This document shows positions 62,340-64,000 of a stretch of 64,000 bases of DNA, piece by piece (position 1 is the first letter of the stretch; the number at the start of each line of letters is the position of its first letter). The notes below the pieces were generated by a model, which worked only from the letters and a program-made list of their open reading frames with translations, did not search any database and had not been told where the DNA came from. The stretch is from positions 62,001 to 126,000 of the forward strand of contig NZ_CP053022.1 of the NCBI RefSeq assembly GCF_013001025.1. The letters run 5' to 3'. Both the position numbers and the translations under genes were made by a program. The stretch comes from Sphingobium yanoikuyae. Its GTDB lineage: Bacteria > Pseudomonadota > Alphaproteobacteria > Sphingomonadales > Sphingomonadaceae.

Positions 62340-64000
62340 TCAAGCGATCGAACCCAGCTTGCGGTCGCCAATATCGCGCAGCCGGGGCGCGAAGCGGAAC
62401 CCGAGTAGGTGGCAGAGTGCGAAAACATGATCGGTGGCGCCGCCGGTATCGGTATAGTGCTCATGCAACGGAAGGTTGCCGGCGCCCAGGACAAGCCCGT
62501 CGAGCACGTAAGGCGCTTCACCTGCCGTCGCGGACATGATCCGTGATCCGAATGATGCGAAGTGATCGGAAAGGTGAGAATAGATTTTCACGCCAGGTTC
62601 GGCGCCATATTTGGCATTGACGTCCGCCGCCCCTGAACGGCTCCGCCCCGACCGGAAGAACTGGCCATCGGATGACGAACTGGTGCCAGCGCCCCAATGC
62701 CGCGCGAAGGGTAATTCGTGATGGGCTGAGATGATCATGGCCAGCGCGGCCTGATAGTTCTCGGGTGAAAGATACCAGTTGTGGGTCCATGCGAGTTGGG
62801 CATAGCTGACGCCTTCGCTGGCATTGGCCATCCGCTCCAGCCCGAGGTTGGTGCCATCAGCCAGAATTGCGGCGAGTACCGTGCTGGGGTTGTCGTGCTC
62901 CTTGCCTGAGCGCAGGTCACGGAATGCGTTCAAAAAACCAGTGCGTTCGGCGACTTCAAGCAGCAGCTCGGTGATGCGCACGCGGGGAAGCAGGGTATCG
63001 AGCTTGCGATCGAGGGCTTCAGCTTCCGGTGGGGTGACAGGCGGCATTTGCTGAAGCTTGAGCCGGTCTCGTTCGAGCGACACTCCCTCAAGCTTGTTTG
63101 TTTTCAACTGCTTGGCAAATCGGCGCAGCCGCCAGTCAAGATTTCGTGCCCGGTCAGCGAGGTAGGATGCAGCATTTGAATCGAACGGAAGCACATCCGC
63201 CACTTTGGCGGCGTCGCGCCGACCCAGCAAATAGGCATCGAAGCGCTGATAGTTGCGGGTTCCCTCGATCCATACATCACCGGCGCGCAAACGATCACGC
63301 AAGGTTGCCATGATCGCAATTTCATAACGTCGGCGGTCGATACGGCCGCTTTCGGTGATGAGACGCTTCCACTGCCGATTGGGGAATGGCAGTGGAACGC
63401 CATCGGGAAGGTCGCGCGACTTTCGTGTGTTCGCATCGCGAATGACATCGATGGCTTTGATCAGTGCCGTCCCTGTTCCAGACGCCTTGAAGGTGAAGGC
63501 GTCCAGAAATGCCGGGCTGAAACGCCGTAGCGTGGCGTAACGCTCGGTTGCCGTTACCAGTGCGTCCTCGCCGGCAAGATCAGCAAGGGCATCTACTTGG
63601 GCCTTTGCCGCAACAAGCCGGTGCCAGCCCACCGCTTCGTCAATCAATTCGAGCGGATCGCCGCCATTCTGGACAGCCTCATCAAGTGCTGTAATCGTGG
63701 CGCCAAACAGCCGCATGAGTTGCCCCACCGACTGAATACTATCTTGGTAGCGACGCTCGCGCCCACGCCGCGCGCGCGTGAACATGCCGCCGATAAGTCG
63801 GTCAAACATTTGGATCGCGGCATCGGCAAGTCTGGCCTCAAGGTCGATCACTGCGGCCGTCAACGTCGCCCGCCTGCGATTGACGCTGTAATCCGAAAGC
63901 AGGAATGCCGGTGCCACGCCGCCCTCGCGGACAAATTGGGCAAAGCGGAATTCCGGAATGGCGCCCCCAACTACCGGGTGGATACCTATGCCGCGAACAT
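62340..64000 (-). CDS. tnpA: Tn3-family transposase TnpA, partial at both ends
   Basis: The frame runs off the right edge (GIHPVVGGAIPEFRFAQFVREGGVAPAFLLSDYSVNRRRATLTAAVIDLEARLADAA is its visible N-ward end) and stops at 62340. Family marks include WTHNWYLSPENYQAALAMIISAHHELPFARHWGAGTSSSSDGQFF, YGAEPGVKIYSHLSDHFASFGSRI, and the second catalytic region LPLHEHYTDTGGATDHVFALCHLLGFRFAPRLRD. The sequence stops at RKLGSIA, some 200-250 residues short of a full TnpA and before the catalytic Glu, because the DNA is joined to the methyltransferase gene. Probably inactive. Confidence 0.9.
   Translation of the reverse strand, partial: VRGIGIHPVVGGAIPEFRFAQFVREGGVAPAFLLSDYSVNRRRATLTAAVIDLEARLADAAIQMFDRLIGGMFTRARRGRERRYQDSIQSVGQLMRLFGATITALDEAVQNGGDPLELIDEAVGWHRLVAAKAQVDALADLAGEDALVTATERYATLRRFSPAFLDAFTFKASGTGTALIKAIDVIRDANTRKSRDLPDGVPLPFPNRQWKRLITESGRIDRRRYEIAIMATLRDRLRAGDVWIEGTRNYQRFDAYLLGRRDAAKVADVLPFDSNAASYLADRARNLDWRLRRFAKQLKTNKLEGVSLERDRLKLQQMPPVTPPEAEALDRKLDTLLPRVRITELLLEVAERTGFLNAFRDLRSGKEHDNPSTVLAAILADGTNLGLERMANASEGVSYAQLAWTHNWYLSPENYQAALAMIISAHHELPFARHWGAGTSSSSDGQFFRSGRSRSGAADVNAKYGAEPGVKIYSHLSDHFASFGSRIMSATAGEAPYVLDGLVLGAGNLPLHEHYTDTGGATDHVFALCHLLGFRFAPRLRDIGDRKLGSIA

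Noticed and set aside
1..64000. CRISPR arrays, rRNA and tRNA genes
   Set aside because: No regularly spaced repeat-spacer pattern, no rRNA-like sequence and no convincing cloverleaf were noticed on reading; a dedicated scan was not possible here.

Overview
The window looks like accessory DNA of a sphingomonad-type alphaproteobacterium (Sphingobium/Novosphingobium/Sphingomonas relatives). The reasons are GC-rich coding with short spacers, a large TonB-dependent receptor beside periplasmic hydrolases, and an alphaproteobacterial RepA-ParB-ParA replication block with a DUF1612/HTH neighbour. It is best read as part of a large plasmid or plasmid-derived replicon. A plausible origin of replication lies at 17.7-18.9 kb.

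Layout. (1) 0-13.2 kb: an orderly cluster that seems devoted to D-amino acids and acyl-amino acids. It holds a PBP4-type D,D-carboxypeptidase, a penicillin-acylase-family amidase, a TonB-dependent receptor, an N-acyl-D-amino-acid deacylase, a LysR regulator, DgcN, DgcA and a dicarboxylate/amino-acid symporter. (2) 13.4-22.4 kb: plasmid maintenance, with a tyrosine recombinase, a DUF1612/HTH protein, iterons with an inverted-repeat pair, repA, parB and parA, and two copies of a palindromic operator bracketing iterons plus repA. (3) 22.5-34.9 kb: mobile DNA. An intact IS66 element with a perfect 8-bp target duplication sits inside an IS110 element, which itself sits inside an older IS66 remnant. 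Around them are four copies of a diverged leader repeat, a three-gene operon of unknown function with an HUH-like protein, two overlapping large tyrosine-recombinase-like genes and an IS5-type remnant.

(4) 35-44 kb: a stress/detoxification island with a divergent LysR regulator, DJ-1/PfpI proteins, two ABM monooxygenases, an SDR, a GlcG/HbpS protein, a glutathione-independent formaldehyde dehydrogenase and a UvrA-like ATPase. (5) 44.6-47.8 kb: a DUF6088 antitoxin-like gene and a hipBA module with three evenly spaced palindromes. (6) 47.8-61 kb: a damaged defence-type island. IS21 separates a BrxR/CapW-like WYL-regulator fragment from a possible MIT_C fragment. Next come rearranged pieces of an SMC-like ATPase, a metallophosphoesterase and a TM0106 RecB-like nuclease, then WYL regulators, a 5'-nucleotidase pseudogene, a DUF2779 nuclease, a double-AAA ATPase and a PD-(D/E)XK nuclease. 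(7) 60.7-64 kb: a truncated paralogue of the 13.7-kb recombinase, a methyltransferase cut off by Tn3-family DNA, and the Tn3 transposase running off the right edge.

Both edges cut genes: the PBP4 gene on the left and the Tn3 tnpA on the right. No tRNA, rRNA or CRISPR array was seen. All family calls come from reading motifs by eye; no database search was run.
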